In this document: positions 48,501 to 60,150 of the stretch, one piece after another
How the letters are laid out: every line of letters begins with the position of its first letter
How positions within the stretch are numbered: position 1 is the first letter of the stretch
Source: Mercenaria mercenaria
Taxonomy: Eukaryota > Mollusca > Bivalvia > Venerida > Veneridae
Length of the DNA: 64,000 nucleotides
NCBI RefSeq assembly: GCF_021730395.1
Contig: NC_069364.1
Coordinates: 84,897,972 to 84,961,971, forward strand
Reading direction: 5' to 3'
Notes under the pieces: model-generated
Databases searched by the model: none
The model's input: the letters and a program-made list of their open reading frames with translations, nothing else
Told to the model about the DNA's origin: nothing
Made by a program: the position numbers and the translations under genes

Positions 48501-51500
48501 AGCATGAAACATGTCTGTGTTGATCAACATGAAACATAGATGTAATTACATTTATAAACATAATAAATATCAAAATGAAACATAGATGTATTTATGTTGA
48601 TGAACATACCGTAATGAATCTCAACATGAAACATGATTATGCTGAAGGACATAATTATGAATATCAACATGATGCATAATACATGTCTATGTTGATGGAC
48701 ATGTATAATTATGACTATTAACATGATACATGTCTATGTTGATGGACATACTTATGAATATCAACATGATACATGTCTATGTTGATGGACATGTATAATT
48801 ATGACTATTAACTAGCTACTTTTAACACAATTTTTAACATAGATATTTGTTGATAAACACGAATGTCAACATGAAACATATGTTGTTAAAATAATTACAA
48901 ATATTAACATGAAATATGTGGATATGTATTAGACAGAATGATTAAAGTGGAATTATACGCATTTTTCAAGTAAAAATCCAGCTGAAATAGATGTGTGTGT
49001 GTAAAAAGGGTGGAGGAAATTATAGCTTTTAACCCAATATACCAAACTCTTCCTGTTTCCAGTATGAAATAATAATTTTCCAAATATGACTTTTGTAATT
49101 TTGATTGGGGCAGTCTTTTTAAGAAAAGTCAAACTGCATGTAGGAGTTGCTTCCCTTCAACTTCAGAAATCTCTACCTATAGATGAGGGAGATCACAGCG
49201 TATAAGATTGAAGAAAAGAATTATTATTTTATAAATCCGATTTCTTTATTTCTAAAGCATCAACTTCAAATACTTATGCGGCATTATTTTTAATCCAACT
49301 CATTTAAATGCACAGCAACCGAAAATTGCTTTTATAAAACATTCACCAAAAAACATGCGTATAATGCCACTTTAAAAAAAGTAGTATACATGTAAATAAG
49401 TTCAAACCAGAGGGCCTGATGGCAAGTTTAACGGTTTAATTACAGTTTTACCAAAAACGTGTGGAAGAGTAGGCCTGTCTATGGTTTCTCAATTATACAT
49501 CCAATATTTCAGTTATAAAGACTGAGAATGTGAAGGAAATCAGTGTTCCAGCTCCAAAGAAGCAGAGTGTTGACTATACATCAATAAATGTACAGCAACA
49601 GTGAGTATATAATTATAGACCAGCAGACTCTCAGTCACTCAATAATTTCCATTTTTTATAGGCCCGTCTCTGAAAGAGCAGGGCGTATTATGTGAACACC
49701 TGTGTCGGCGGGCTGGCGGGCATTCGGCGTCCAAAAGCATGTCCGCTCTCTAGGTCAAACAGTTTTCACCTGATCTTCACCAAACTTGCTGACAATGTTT
49801 GTGGGCATAATATCTTGGCCAAGTTTGATAAACAGCCAAATCGCCCTAGGCACTCTTGGATTATGGCCCTTGAATTACTCGAAATCTGCAAATTTAGCCT
49901 TGTCTGCCCTCTAAGTCGAACAGTTTTCATCCGATCTTCACCAGACTTGGTAACAGTGTAAGTGGGCATAATATCCCGGCCAAGTTCGATAACCACCCAA
50001 ATCACCCCAGGCACGCTTGGATTATGGCCCTCGAATTACGCGAAATCTTTTTGTGATACGTTACTGAATATTTAGACGGGCATATTTGTGACAGTCTGGC
50101 ACTCTTGTATACTTGTTCATTGAGCTTTTTTCCTGTACTTTCTACATATTTATATATATGTTTGATAATAGAGGTATTTAAGTGAAAATCTTTTTAATGC
50201 TTCTTTCCTTTTCTGTTATAAAATGTGTCCAAAATCTCACTTCAAAGAATTGTTTACTAAAAGGTAGGACAAAAATCATGCTTCTCAAATTTCAAATTTC
50301 CCAGTTTTGCAAAGGCAAAGAATCTTCTCAAATATAACAAAAACAATCTTTGTTTTAATTGAATAAATTGTTACAATGTATTTGAAAGATCCAGATACTC
50401 CAGGCATCACAGATAGAATGATCATGGCCGTGGTTAACATTTCGAAACATGAAATTGTTTGTTAATTTTGTTACAGTTTTAGCCCGCCCGCTTAGCTCAA
50501 TAGGGAGAGCACAGCTCTACGGATCTCGGGGCAGTGAGTTCGAGTCCTGGGCGAGGCGTATGTTCTCCGTGACGATTTGATAAAAGACATTGTGTCTTAA
50601 ATCATTCGTCCTCCACCTCTGATTCATGTGGGGAAGTTGGCAGTTACTTGTGGAGAACAGGTTTGTACTGGTACAGTATCGAGGAACACTGGTTAGGTTA
50701 ACTGCCCACCGTTATATAACTGAAATACTGTTGAAAAACGGCGTTAAACCCCAAACAAACAAACAAACAAAATGTTACAGTTTTATCAGGCAGATTTATT
50801 TTAGCAGGAGTGTTGGTTTTGTCTTTCAAATCATGAAATCATGTTGTTATATGTAAATTGAACAAAGCATATGTTTTTCATAATCAGGGTTCGCACATAC
50901 CTGTCCACGAATTTGCTGCTAATCCTTGAAAATGACTTAAACCCTGGAACTTGAATTTTAAAAATATTGCTTGCATGTTGCTCAAAACTCCCTGAAAAGT
51001 GCTCTGCCATCAATTTGCTTTGGGTAAAGAATAAATTTGATAAAAAAAAATGAAATTGAATTTAAAAAAAGAAAATATAGTATTTTGCAACTAAACGATC
51101 TTTGTGTGCACTGCTAGCAATTAATGACTATATTTTATTGTACTCACAGTACAATTTCTACCATGACAACAGTTTTGACGTTTCCATTTTACAATTGTAA
51201 ATTAAAATTGGCCGTAGTTTTTTAGAAAATAAGTAAAGTTACGATGATTAGGAAAGTCAGAAGTATGTTCTAGATTACATGAAATGATTAACATCATAAA
51301 CCTCGGCTAAAGACATATTGCTCACAAGAGCAAAATGCATGTGTTCCATATTTGACAAACTTTTAAACATAAAGTGTTAGAAATGAGGGAAAGTTTGCTA
51401 AAATAACAGCATAAATCTTAAGAGTTAATGATGTGATGTTTGGTTAACCTAATGTGAATCATGTACATTTTACAATGAGTCATAAATAAAATCTTTCCAA

Positions 51501-54500
51501 AATAGTTCATAAATGTTTAGTCTAGGATTTCAAGACACAGTTTCTAGAAAAATTGTCTTTGAAAATTTGAGAAATGCTTGAAAGTCCTTGTTTAGTCCTT
51601 CGATTTTGTCTTGAATGTTCTACATGAAACTTATCCTGGTTCCAGATTTAGTCTAACTTTGTTGTAAATAAACTTTGTTGTTTTTCAGAGGTGAAACTAA
51701 TGAAATTATGGAAGAAATCATAACTGAAGAAACAAAAATTGATCCACTTGCTCAAATGAATTTAATGGACGACATGCTTGTTTTACCTTCAAGTTCAGTT
51801 GGTATGTCAGAAACAATGTCTGTTGAAACTGAAGCTGAGAGAAGTAACATAGGCTCAACTAGTATCAAAGTGATGAAATACCCTAGTGCTAAAGTAATAA
51901 GGTATCAGATTGATTCGAAAGGTATCACCAGTGTAGGATCTGATGTCATGGCTGAAACTACTGAAGAGACGGAAGACGAAACTTCTGGGGAAAGATCAGG
52001 CTTAACCCAGTCTGGTGATGATGATGTAGCAAAAACTCAGAATAATTTTTTACCAGAGGAAACTGTACCAGCGCCTCAAGTTATTGTTCTCCCAAGTGAT
52101 ACTGGTATGAGGAAGATAATCATTCCAAAAGACCCATATAGAGCAAGGCTTGAACAAGCCTTTGAAAAGAAAGGTGGTTCAATGGTGATTGGACCTAGCA
52201 TAGGGAAAACGAGAGCAAAGAAATTAATTGTAACGCCTACTCATCAGCATGTTTCGAAGAAAGAAGCATATAGGACTAAAATGACAGAGCATGGAGAAAA
52301 TAGACAGGATAAGGAATCAGTAGTTGGAAAGAACTTGGGGAAATCTGGCGTCACTTCTGTGATATATCCATGGATGCAGAAGCCAGGAATAAGCACTGGA
52401 CAGATAATACACACGCCAGAAAAACGACAGAGATATACAGTGCTACCAAGAAAAGAACATAATAATGTGACAAGTGTGGAAGTCAATCCACATGGTGAGG
52501 AAGATTCCACAGAGTTAGCTGGTGGTTACTCAGGACTTAGTGATGGTAATATATCTACTGTATCATCTAGTGCTGTTAATGCAGCAAAAGTACCAAATGT
52601 TAGAGTTGTTTATGTTAAAGCTAAACAGAAGGCTGCACCTACTACCGTTTCTGATTCGGGTAAGAGGTCTGAACAAGAAAGTAATGACAGGTCTGATGAT
52701 AATAGTGCTTTAAATGAACAGATTGAAAGAACACAAGAGTTTGATAAAGCTGATGATACCAGAATAGATAACTCTGAAGAGAATAATAGAGAAATTGATA
52801 AAATTGGACATTCAGACATAGAGCATACAGATAAAGACTCAGAAGAGAAAGAAGGTACAGATTCCAAAGAAGAAACAAAAGCTACTGAAGCAGCTGAAGA
52901 GATGACAAGTGTGCCTGTTGAACAAACAATCGCAAATTCTCTATGTCAGGTTATTGAATACAAACAACAACCACAGACTGCTATAGAGTATGTGCTGCTT
53001 GATAACAAAATGGTACCTATACATAAACCATTCCAGTCTGGACATCATGGTCGAGGACATACAGGAAGGAGGACTGAAGTTGTTCACAGAGTTACCCCGG
53101 GGCGAGTGGAACCTGGTGGTCAGACAGAACAGGGTGTTGGTTAGTAAACTTTTTAAAAATAGAAAAATCTTCAAACAACATCTCCTAAACCGCTGGTCGG
53201 ATTTTGAAATAATTTCACACAAATGGTCGTTACGTAACCTTCTGCCAAGATTGTTCATATTTTTCCAATTCATCAAAAAACATGGCTGCCAAGGGCGTGG
53301 TCACTTTTTCCTATATGTATGTAGTAGAAACTTTAAAAATCTTGTGTGAAGCTACTGGCCCGATTTTAAAATAATTTCACACACATGGTCCTTATTTGAC
53401 CTCCTACCAAGACTGTTCAAATTATATTGATTTATCTAGAAAACATGGTTGCCAGTGGGAGTGGTCACTTTTCCCTATAGTAGAAACTTAAAAAATCTTG
53501 ATATGAAACTGCTGACCCGATTTTAAAATAATTTTACACAAATTTTCCTTGTATGGCCTTCTGCAAAGATTGTTCAGATTATCTTTTCCCCCAGTAAGTA
53601 AGATATCAGCATTGTCAGCTGTTTAGAGTGCTATAAATAGAGGATATTTGTTTGTTTTGAGTGAATATGGAATATATCTCACTGAAAAGTGAGAACATTT
53701 CAAATATTTTCATGAGCGCATAGTGCGAGTGAAAATGTGAAAATTTTCTCACTTTGAGGTGAGATATTCTATATTCACGAAAAGCATACAGATTATCTTT
53801 TTATTTTATGCTTAATTAATTCTCATTAAGTAAAATAATTTGAATCGAGAAATATACTATAAAGAACAAAGTGCACCTACAATTTTCAGCCTGTTTTAAG
53901 TAAATGATTTAAAATTTATACACAATGAACAAGTAGATCAGCAAAGCTATATCATTTACAGTGAGTGATATGCGTTATATCTCACTAATAGAATACAGTA
54001 TTTCATCAGTTAGCATAAAATAAATATTGTTATAACATCTTTCATTTTCCATTAAGGAAGATACCATTACCACAGCTAAGGTTGCTGTAAATGTTTTTAT
54101 AACATCTTTCCCCCTAGTAAGTAAGATACCATTGTCACATGTTCAGAGTGCTGTAAATATTCTTATAACATCTTTCTGCTTCCAGTAAAGAAAATGCAGC
54201 TGTCAGTTGCTCAGAGGGCTATAGCTTTCCTTTTTCAGAAAAGCAGATACTCTTGCTCAGAGTGGCATAACTACTGTTCTAACATCTTTTATTTTTATTT
54301 TTAGCTCACCTGTCACATAGTGACAAGGTGAGCTTTTGTGATCGCGCAGCATCCGTCGTCCGTGCGTGCGTCCGTGCGTAAACTTTTGCTTGTGACCACT
54401 CTAGAGGTCACATTTTTTGTGGGATCTTTATGAAAGTTGGTCTGAATGTTCATCTTGATGATATCTAGGTCAAGTTCGAAACTGGGTCAACTGCGGTCAA

Positions 54501-57500
54501 AAACTAGGTCAGTAGGTCTAAAAATAGGAAAACCTTGTGACCTCTCTAGAGGCCATACTTTTCAATGGATCTTCATGAAAATTGGTCAGAATGTTCATCT
54601 TGATGATATCTAGGTCATGTTTGAAACTGGGTCACGTGCCTTCAAAAACTAAGTCAGTAGGTCAAATAATAAAAAAACATTTTGACCTCTCTAGAGGCCA
54701 TATTTTTCATTGGATCTGCATGAAAGTTGGTTTGAATGTTCATCTTGATGATACCTAGGTCAAGTTGGAAACTGGGTCAACTGCAGTTAAAAACTAGGTC
54801 AGTAGGTCTAAAAATAGAAAAACCTTGTGACCTCTCTAGAGGCCATACTTTTGAATGAATCTTCATGAAAATTGGTCAGAATGTTCACCTTGATGATATC
54901 TAGTTCAAGTTTGAAACTGGGTCACATGCTGTCAATAACTAGGTCAGTAGGTTAAATAATAAAAAAACCTTGTGACCTCTCTAGAGGCCATATTTTTCAA
55001 TGGATCTTCATGAAAATTGGTTAGAATTTTTATCTTGATGATATCTTGGTCAGGATCAACACTGGGTCACATGAGCTCAAAAACTAGGTCACAATGTCAA
55101 ATAATAGAAAAACGATGTCATACTCGGTTTAAAACTGGGTCATGTGGGGACAGGTGAGCGATTCAGGACCATCATGGTCCTCTTGTTTTTAAAAAGAATG
55201 CCATTGACAGCAGTATAGAGTGCTTTGACAACTGTTTGAACTTCTTGAATTTTTCAGTAAAGAAGATACCACTGTCAACAGCACAGAATGCTATAAGTAC
55301 AGTTATATCACAGATTGAAGATGGTCAAATCCAGCATGTACGCTCTGTACCTAAAAGTCATATCAAATACACAATTGCTTCTAGACAACAGGTTAGTATT
55401 GTTGTGGTGAAAAGGTTAATTTAATACAAGTTTTATGATTCTATCCAAAGTGTGCTTTCCTCATAAAGGCAACATTCAGAGGGCACAAGTCAAGTCATTA
55501 GGTCCAAGTTCAAGGTCACACAGGTCAAAGGTCAAAAAGCTCAAAATTGTGTCCGCTTTGTCTTAATCAGTGGAAGGATTTTCATAAAACAAGTATCAGT
55601 TGTTTACATCATCAAGAAGACTTGCAGAGTACACAATCCAGCTCATAAGGTTCAAGGTCAAGGTCATACTTGAAGGCCAAAGGTCATGGTAACAACATTT
55701 TACTTACCCTGTATCAAAGCAGCATCAAGGTTTAAATTCACCTTAATTGATAGCTCTAGTTTATGAATAAATACGTAAATGCACACACTACTATGATGAA
55801 ATAGAGCTTTAAAAGAAAAGAATTTGTTGTATTTAATTTCTGCAGTTATTTGTAATAGGATATAAGAGGGGAAAAAATTGACTGGTTGTAGGTGTGGATG
55901 AAAATATCCAGCTCCCAGGTAATTGTTTTTGCTATTATGTGCCAGGGCTTATCACCTGAACTGTTGCTCTTGAGCCAGATATTTTAATCCATGCTTTCAA
56001 CCAGTGAATGATTATTCTTTGTTCTATCAGACATATCTCCTGCACATGCACCTTGTGCCCTGACCTTGACCTTTGAATGACAATGACAGTTTTCTGCCAG
56101 AGTCTGTCATGTGACTTAAAAGATAAATGTCTTTCTGGATCATTAGTTTGCCATTGTTAGATACGATAGACCAAAATGATGTAAATATTTCAAAATGAAC
56201 ATTATTATCAAGCCTAACCCAGTAAGCTTATATAAATTTGGGAGAAGTTTACCAAACAGCACTGTACTTTAACTAAGTTTTACCTTAGACACATGTTACA
56301 GCTTGTGCTAATTTCAGTAACTGATTTTGGGTTTAAAATTTGTAGAGTGCAGGATTCCTTGCAACTCGGCATTTGCATATTGTTTGATCAAGTTCTTGGG
56401 ATGTTTCTTTAAATGAAAAAAATTCATATCAAAAAATGTAAAATGAGCAATATACTGTAGGTTTGACAAATTCATGGGCATGCAGTATATAATTAGGCTC
56501 AGTTTGCAATATATATTTAAGTGAGAGCTATTGAGATGCCATTGGATTTAAAGTTGTTAACTCAGGAGGGATTCTTGGTATATTCCCCATTTCCTGTTCA
56601 GTTCAGCTACATATCTGAGCCTTGCTTAGTAAAATATCATTTGCTATTTCAAGACAGGGATTTTCTGTGAAATTATTAATATTTATTTGGGACTAACTTA
56701 CATAGATATCGCGGTTGTGGTAATCCGCAATATAAACTACTAATGAATAATTGGAATTCCCATATTTTCACAGTTTGTAATCCAAAAATATATATCCCCC
56801 AAAAAATAGCCAATTAGGGCAATACTACAAAATTTCCTGCCCAGGAATGATTTCGCAATATAGTCATCCAGCATTAATATATTGTTGATACACTGATACA
56901 GCTGAATTGATTACATCCCTATCAAGTCGTATGTGGAACCAGAGATATATGTCTATTACAGGGAACATCTGATGAAGAGCTAAGCGAGGAGGCGAAGACA
57001 GAGGTTCAGCAACCTAGAGGTAGGCAAATGCATTTAAATGTGCTTATAGTAACTACAAAATCATTTAACCCTTAGCCTGCTAAATTTCTAAAATGGACTG
57101 TCCCATCATTCAGTTTGGGCAATACCATTTATTATTCGAAGGGGTGTTCACTGAAAATTTACTAACTGAATAGCGAACAGTGCAGACCATGATCAGCATG
57201 CACGGATGTGCAGGCTGATCTTGGTCTGCACTGGTCGCAAAGGCAAAACCAGTCGCCGCCAGCAGACTAAGGGTTAATATTTTGGGCATTAATTTTTGTG
57301 ATATCAGCAAAAATGGTTGTTCTGCGGGACAGTATGTAGAATATGCATATTATTTTGTTTGCTCGACTGCATTTTTGTTTGCTAGTCTCTCGGGCAGTTA
57401 TCAAAGAGATTTTAAAAGTATAAGATTTATTTTCATGAGATCTGGCACATAGATAGAAGGCAGTAAGAAGGATATGTGTACATGAACTTGTCTGTCTGTT

Positions 57501-59784
57501 TGCCCATCTGTTAGTCTGTCACAATACATGGATCGTATTATAACTTTTTAAACTACAAGATATTTCTTTTGTTAAATCTGATAGATAGAAAGGGCAGTAT
57601 TTTTTTTGGGTACATTTTGTTGTTTTTACTTCTAAAATTGTTGTTGCCAAGGCAACAAAAGTTAAACAGAATTTATTATGATCGCACAATGTTACATGTG
57701 TTCTTTCTAGTTGGACACCTTTACTGCTGGCCAATACAGTAGTTTGGTTTCATCTTACATACTTACAGTTATTTTATTACTTCCTTTAGTTGTACATGGC
57801 TACATAGACCACCGTGTGAGAAGTGCTAGCCCTACCCAGATAGTAGAGATCAGTACTGAAGCGTTTAACAAGGAAGTCTATGGAGAAGAGGTGACCTTGG
57901 ACACTGTAACAGGTATATTTTATATACACACTGAAATCTTTATACCATGAAATCTGTCTGTAAAGGCATTGGAAATTAAAAACAGTAGTTTCAGTTTATA
58001 GATGGTTAATTAATGGATGAACAGAAAGAGAAAGTAGCAGCCTTCATAGTCAGGTTTTATAGTAGTGGTCTTTATACAGAGGTGGTCCTTAGCCGAGATT
58101 TGACTGCACTCCTTTTTATGAATCCTTGAAAAGTTATCTTCTGTTACTGAGTGATTCTAATTAGTCTGACATCTGTATCACTTGCCTGTTACTACTTTGT
58201 TGGAAGCCTTACTAGGACAGAACTCTTTTTAGCTTGACTATTTGAAGAATAGTCAGTTATTCTACTCACCCTGGCGCTGATGTCAAACTTCGGTTAAAGT
58301 TTTGCATGCAAGTATCTATAGCTAACATTTAAAAGCATATAGTTTTGAAACTTATTTTTTTCTTTTTTAAGGTCAATTACCAACCTCACTGGGTCAAGTC
58401 CGATAACTCTTGACATGTAATTTGGTCAAATAATGTCCCCTTTTGGACTTGGAAAATCCTGGTTAAAGTTTTGCATGTCAGTTACAATCTCCAAAACTAA
58501 TGCAGATATTGAATTGAGACTTCACATGTATCTTCAGTGTTGTAAAAAAACTATGTAGTAGTATCAAGTCCCATAACTCTGACATGCATCTTGGACAAAT
58601 TATGCCCCCTTATGGATTTTAAAAATCAAGGTTAAAGTTTTGCATGCAAGTACATTTAACTGTTATTTAAAGGGATATAACTTTGAAACTTATTTTTTCT
58701 TTTTCTAGGTCAACAACTAACCTCAGAGGATCAAGTCCAATAACTCTTGATATGTATTTCTAGCAAATTATGCCCCTTTTGGACTTAGAAAATCCTAGTT
58801 AAAGTTTTGCATGCAAGTTTAAATTACTATCTCCAAAACTAATACAGATATTGATTTGAAAGTACACATGTGTCTTCAGGGTTATAAAACTAGGTGATAA
58901 CATCAAGTACCATAACTCTGAAATGTATTTTGGTCAAATTATGCCCCTTTTTGAACTTTAAAAAGCCAGGTTAAAGTTTTGCATGCAAGACTTAGTTACT
59001 ATCTCCAAAACTAATGAAGATGCTGGATTGAAACTCTATAGATATTTTAACACTTAGAGTAGTATTCCTACTTGTAGGAAAATGATTCAAATAGCCGAGC
59101 ATCCGCTGTCTTACAGACAGCTCTTGTTTGTATGGAAGTAATCTGTCTTGCTCATGTAATGACATTTTCTGCTTAGATCCTGCTAATGTCTTTAAAGTCT
59201 GTCTTCTCCATTGAAGTTGGAAAGTAGATGTATGACTTTAGCAGTCAATCTATCTTTTAAACTTGGCAGACACTGTACAATTCAGTCTGGCTAACCACAG
59301 ATTGTGGTGATAGTTTCTTCTAAGGGTCCATTTTAGATACTCTTTTCAGTGCAAAAAATTGCTGTACTTGGAAAACCATTCCCTACCTCAATTTCAGATA
59401 TAACTGACAATTGGAGAAGCTGAACTCATTTAGTTTATGTATTTGGTATGGATTTAATGCCTGTTACTAACACTAGGTTGTGTAATTGTAGTTGGCATTT
59501 TGAAGTGAACTTGAAATAGAGCTACAAAACAATATTTCTGAATTACATATTGTTTATTGTTTGTGCAAATGTAGGTGAACTGATACAAGGATCTGTGGGT
59601 ACCAGTCAAGTTGAGATAATTCCACTACAGACTGTTGTATCTGTATCAGAAGCTGGGACTGTAACTTTAGACAACCAGTCTGGACAAGAAGAACCTGACA
59701 ACCAGTCCATGACAGAAATTACTCAGTCTGTAACAGTGAATACTGACGATGAATCTGCTGTGATTTATACAGAAGTTGATGAAG
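45522..59784 (+). CDS. Unrecognised nuclear-type protein, nine exons, 3' end beyond window
   Basis: Exons: 45522-45677, 46192-46327, 47250-47702, 49513-49600, 51689-53139, 55258-55391, 56962-57019, 57790-57912, 59575-59784. All are GT-AG and phase-consistent; 936 codons so far, ending in phase 1, so exons downstream of the window are expected. The start is the first ATG after an in-frame TAG six bases upstream. The N-terminus is basic and Ser/Thr/Arg-rich ('STRRGQGTPKRG', 'RSTRRL', 'LRRTRG'), followed by Lys/Glu-rich low complexity and a short conserved-looking patch RRSSRAVIPNSRFKDMVDPG (exon 3). The long exon 5 is acidic, with 'SEENNREIDKIGHSDIEHTD'-type stretches. No signal peptide, membrane segment or catalytic domain. 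Composition suggests a chromatin or transcription-related protein whose DNA-binding domain may lie further 3'. Read-through of the last donor would stop at 59828, a possible short isoform. I do not recognise the family. Confidence 0.85.
48100..48925. repeat. Irregular minisatellite, about 45-50-bp units
   Basis: Repeats of 'atgaatatcaacatga', 'acatgtctatgttgatgg' and 'acataattatga' fill the stretch, best preserved at 48640-48800. A SINE family B copy interrupts it at 48264-48424. It lies in intron 3 of the unrecognised gene. Confidence 0.85.
48264..48424 (-). mobile_element. SINE family B, head-truncated, antisense
   Basis: Starts with GTT repeats (tail), then 'ggatttaacgtcgcaccgac', 'ctttccagctttaatgg' and 'accgaccttccgtaagcc', the reverse complement of the body at 12340-12515. 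Confidence 0.88.
49659..50109 (+). mobile_element. HINE-like dispersed repeat, 'ggcccgtct' family
   Basis: 5' hairpin 'gcccgtctctgaaagagcag' closing 'ggc'. A mirrored 'agacgggc' lies near the 3' end, then a weak hairpin 'acagtctggca' and 'ctcttgt'. Two tandem units of about 175 bases, each with 'cttcaccaaacttg' or 'cttcaccagacttgg' and 'gggcataatat', form the core. Intron 4. Confidence 0.75.
50482..50772 (+). mobile_element. SINE family A, full length, with target duplication
   Basis: tRNA-like head with 'cgcttagctcaatagggaga' and 'gagttcgagtcctgg', the family body, and the tail 'acggcgttaaacccc' plus CAAA repeats. A 13-bp duplication TGTTACAGTTTTA flanks it (50469-50481 and 50773-50785). 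It lies in intron 4 of the unrecognised gene. Confidence 0.93.
53150..53600. repeat. Three tandem units of about 160 bp next to exon 5
   Basis: 'ttttgaaataatttcacaca' and variants recur at 53202, 53363 and 53521, each followed by a 'ccttctgc(c)aagattgttca' phrase and a 'gtggtcacttttcc' phrase. The array begins almost directly after the donor of exon 5. Confidence 0.8.
53661..53778. repeat. Foldback palindrome
   Basis: About 118 bases: 'gtgaatatggaatatatctc' on the left against 'gagatattctatattcac' on the right, inner 'actgaaaagtgag' against 'ctcactttgag', centre 'gagcgcatagtgcgag'. Same style as the one at 6069. Confidence 0.85.
54303..55187 (+). mobile_element. HINE-like dispersed repeat with 145-bp tandem core
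   Basis: 5' hairpin 'agctcacctgtcacatagtg' closing 'acaaggtgagct', then 'cgtccgtgcgtgcgtccg'. The core has units spaced 143-146 bases, each with 'tgacctctctagaggcca', 'catgaaaattggtcagaatg', 'gatgatatctaggtca' and 'aactaggtcagtaggtc'. The 3' end is 'gacaggtgagcg', then the hairpin 'aggaccatcatggtcct' and 'cttgttttt'. No protein is encoded. It lies in intron 5. Confidence 0.85.
55881..56005. mobile_element. Short inverted-repeat element (MITE-like), copy 2
   Basis: 125 bases with ends 'actggttgtaggtgtggatg' and, reversed, 'actggttgaaagcatggatt'. Same family as 23592-23718. It lies in intron 6. Confidence 0.75.
57065..57277. mobile_element. piggyBac-like MITE
   Basis: 213 bases bounded by TTAA, with inverted ends CCCTTAGCCTGCT and AGCAGACTAAGGG, matching the TTAA plus CCCT... 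pattern of piggyBac elements. The interior has a second inverted region around 'agcatgcacggatgtgc'. It lies in intron 7. The left edge of segmental copy 2 (33198) carries a related end. Confidence 0.85.
58231..59128 (+). mobile_element. HINE-like dispersed repeat, 'agctcgactattc' family, longer copy
   Basis: 5' hairpin 'agcttgactatttgaagaat' closing 'agtc'. The core repeats 'gttaaagttttgcatgcaag' and 'caaattatgcccctttt' several times at roughly 170-bp steps. Near the 3' end 'caaatagccgagc', then hairpin 'gctgtcttacagacagc' and 'tcttgtt'. It lies in intron 8. Confidence 0.78.
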
Positions 59785-59864
59785 GTAAATCCTACTTAAA
59801 GTTTCAGCCTCCTAGGCAGAGATGTTAATGTTGATGACTTCAAATCTTTGTCGCCTTACTGCTG

Positions 59865-60058
59865 TGGGTCCAAAACCTTGCTTGGGCTGTACTATTCTTT
59901 CATGTAAGGAAGCCGGCTTCCAGCTGACATAAGGGAAAATCGATGGTTTTACACGGTTACCTGCTCATGCCTGAAGAAATTCCTGGAAGGGCACAAGGTA
60001 TTTTCCGTCACCATCAAAAGCTAGAGAAAGTCACCAACTTACCTATAATTTAAAAAAA
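59865..60058 (+). mobile_element. SINE family B, strongly diverged
   Basis: 'catgtaaggaagccggcttc', 'cagctgacataaggg', 'aagggcacaaggt' and a poly-A tail line up with the family B body, with many changes. Confidence 0.6.
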
Positions 60059-60150
60059 AACATGAAGTTAATAGTTTTTAGTGCTGCCAAATCTACAGAA
60101 TACCAATAAATCAGTATTTTGCATGGCACAATAGATGTATACATCTTTTT

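Larger units (their letters stand above)
53573..55240 (+). repeat. Array of degenerate copies of the exon 6 splice acceptor and start
   Basis: Exon 6 opens 'cag|taaagaagataccactgtca' followed by 'acagcacagaatgct'. Degenerate copies with a pyrimidine tract and the same exonic words occur upstream at about 53585 ('cccagtaagtaagatatca'), 54053 ('ccattaaggaagatacca'), 54117 ('ctagtaagtaagatacca'), 54183 ('ccagtaaagaaaatgcag'), 54235 ('ttcagaaaagcagat') and 55193 ('aaaaagaatgccattgac'). The middle ones are spaced 61-65 bases apart. Some keep the exon's reading frame open. A HINE-like element (54303-55187) splits the array. Confidence 0.8.

Noticed and set aside
49692-49961. 89-codon open frame as a gene
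   Set aside because: It lies wholly inside a dispersed repeat with two tandem units.
54303-55187. Classical Helitron ending in CTRR
   Set aside because: The base series after the 3' hairpin is CTTG, not CTRR, and the subterminal inverted repeats fit Helentron/HINE-like elements better.
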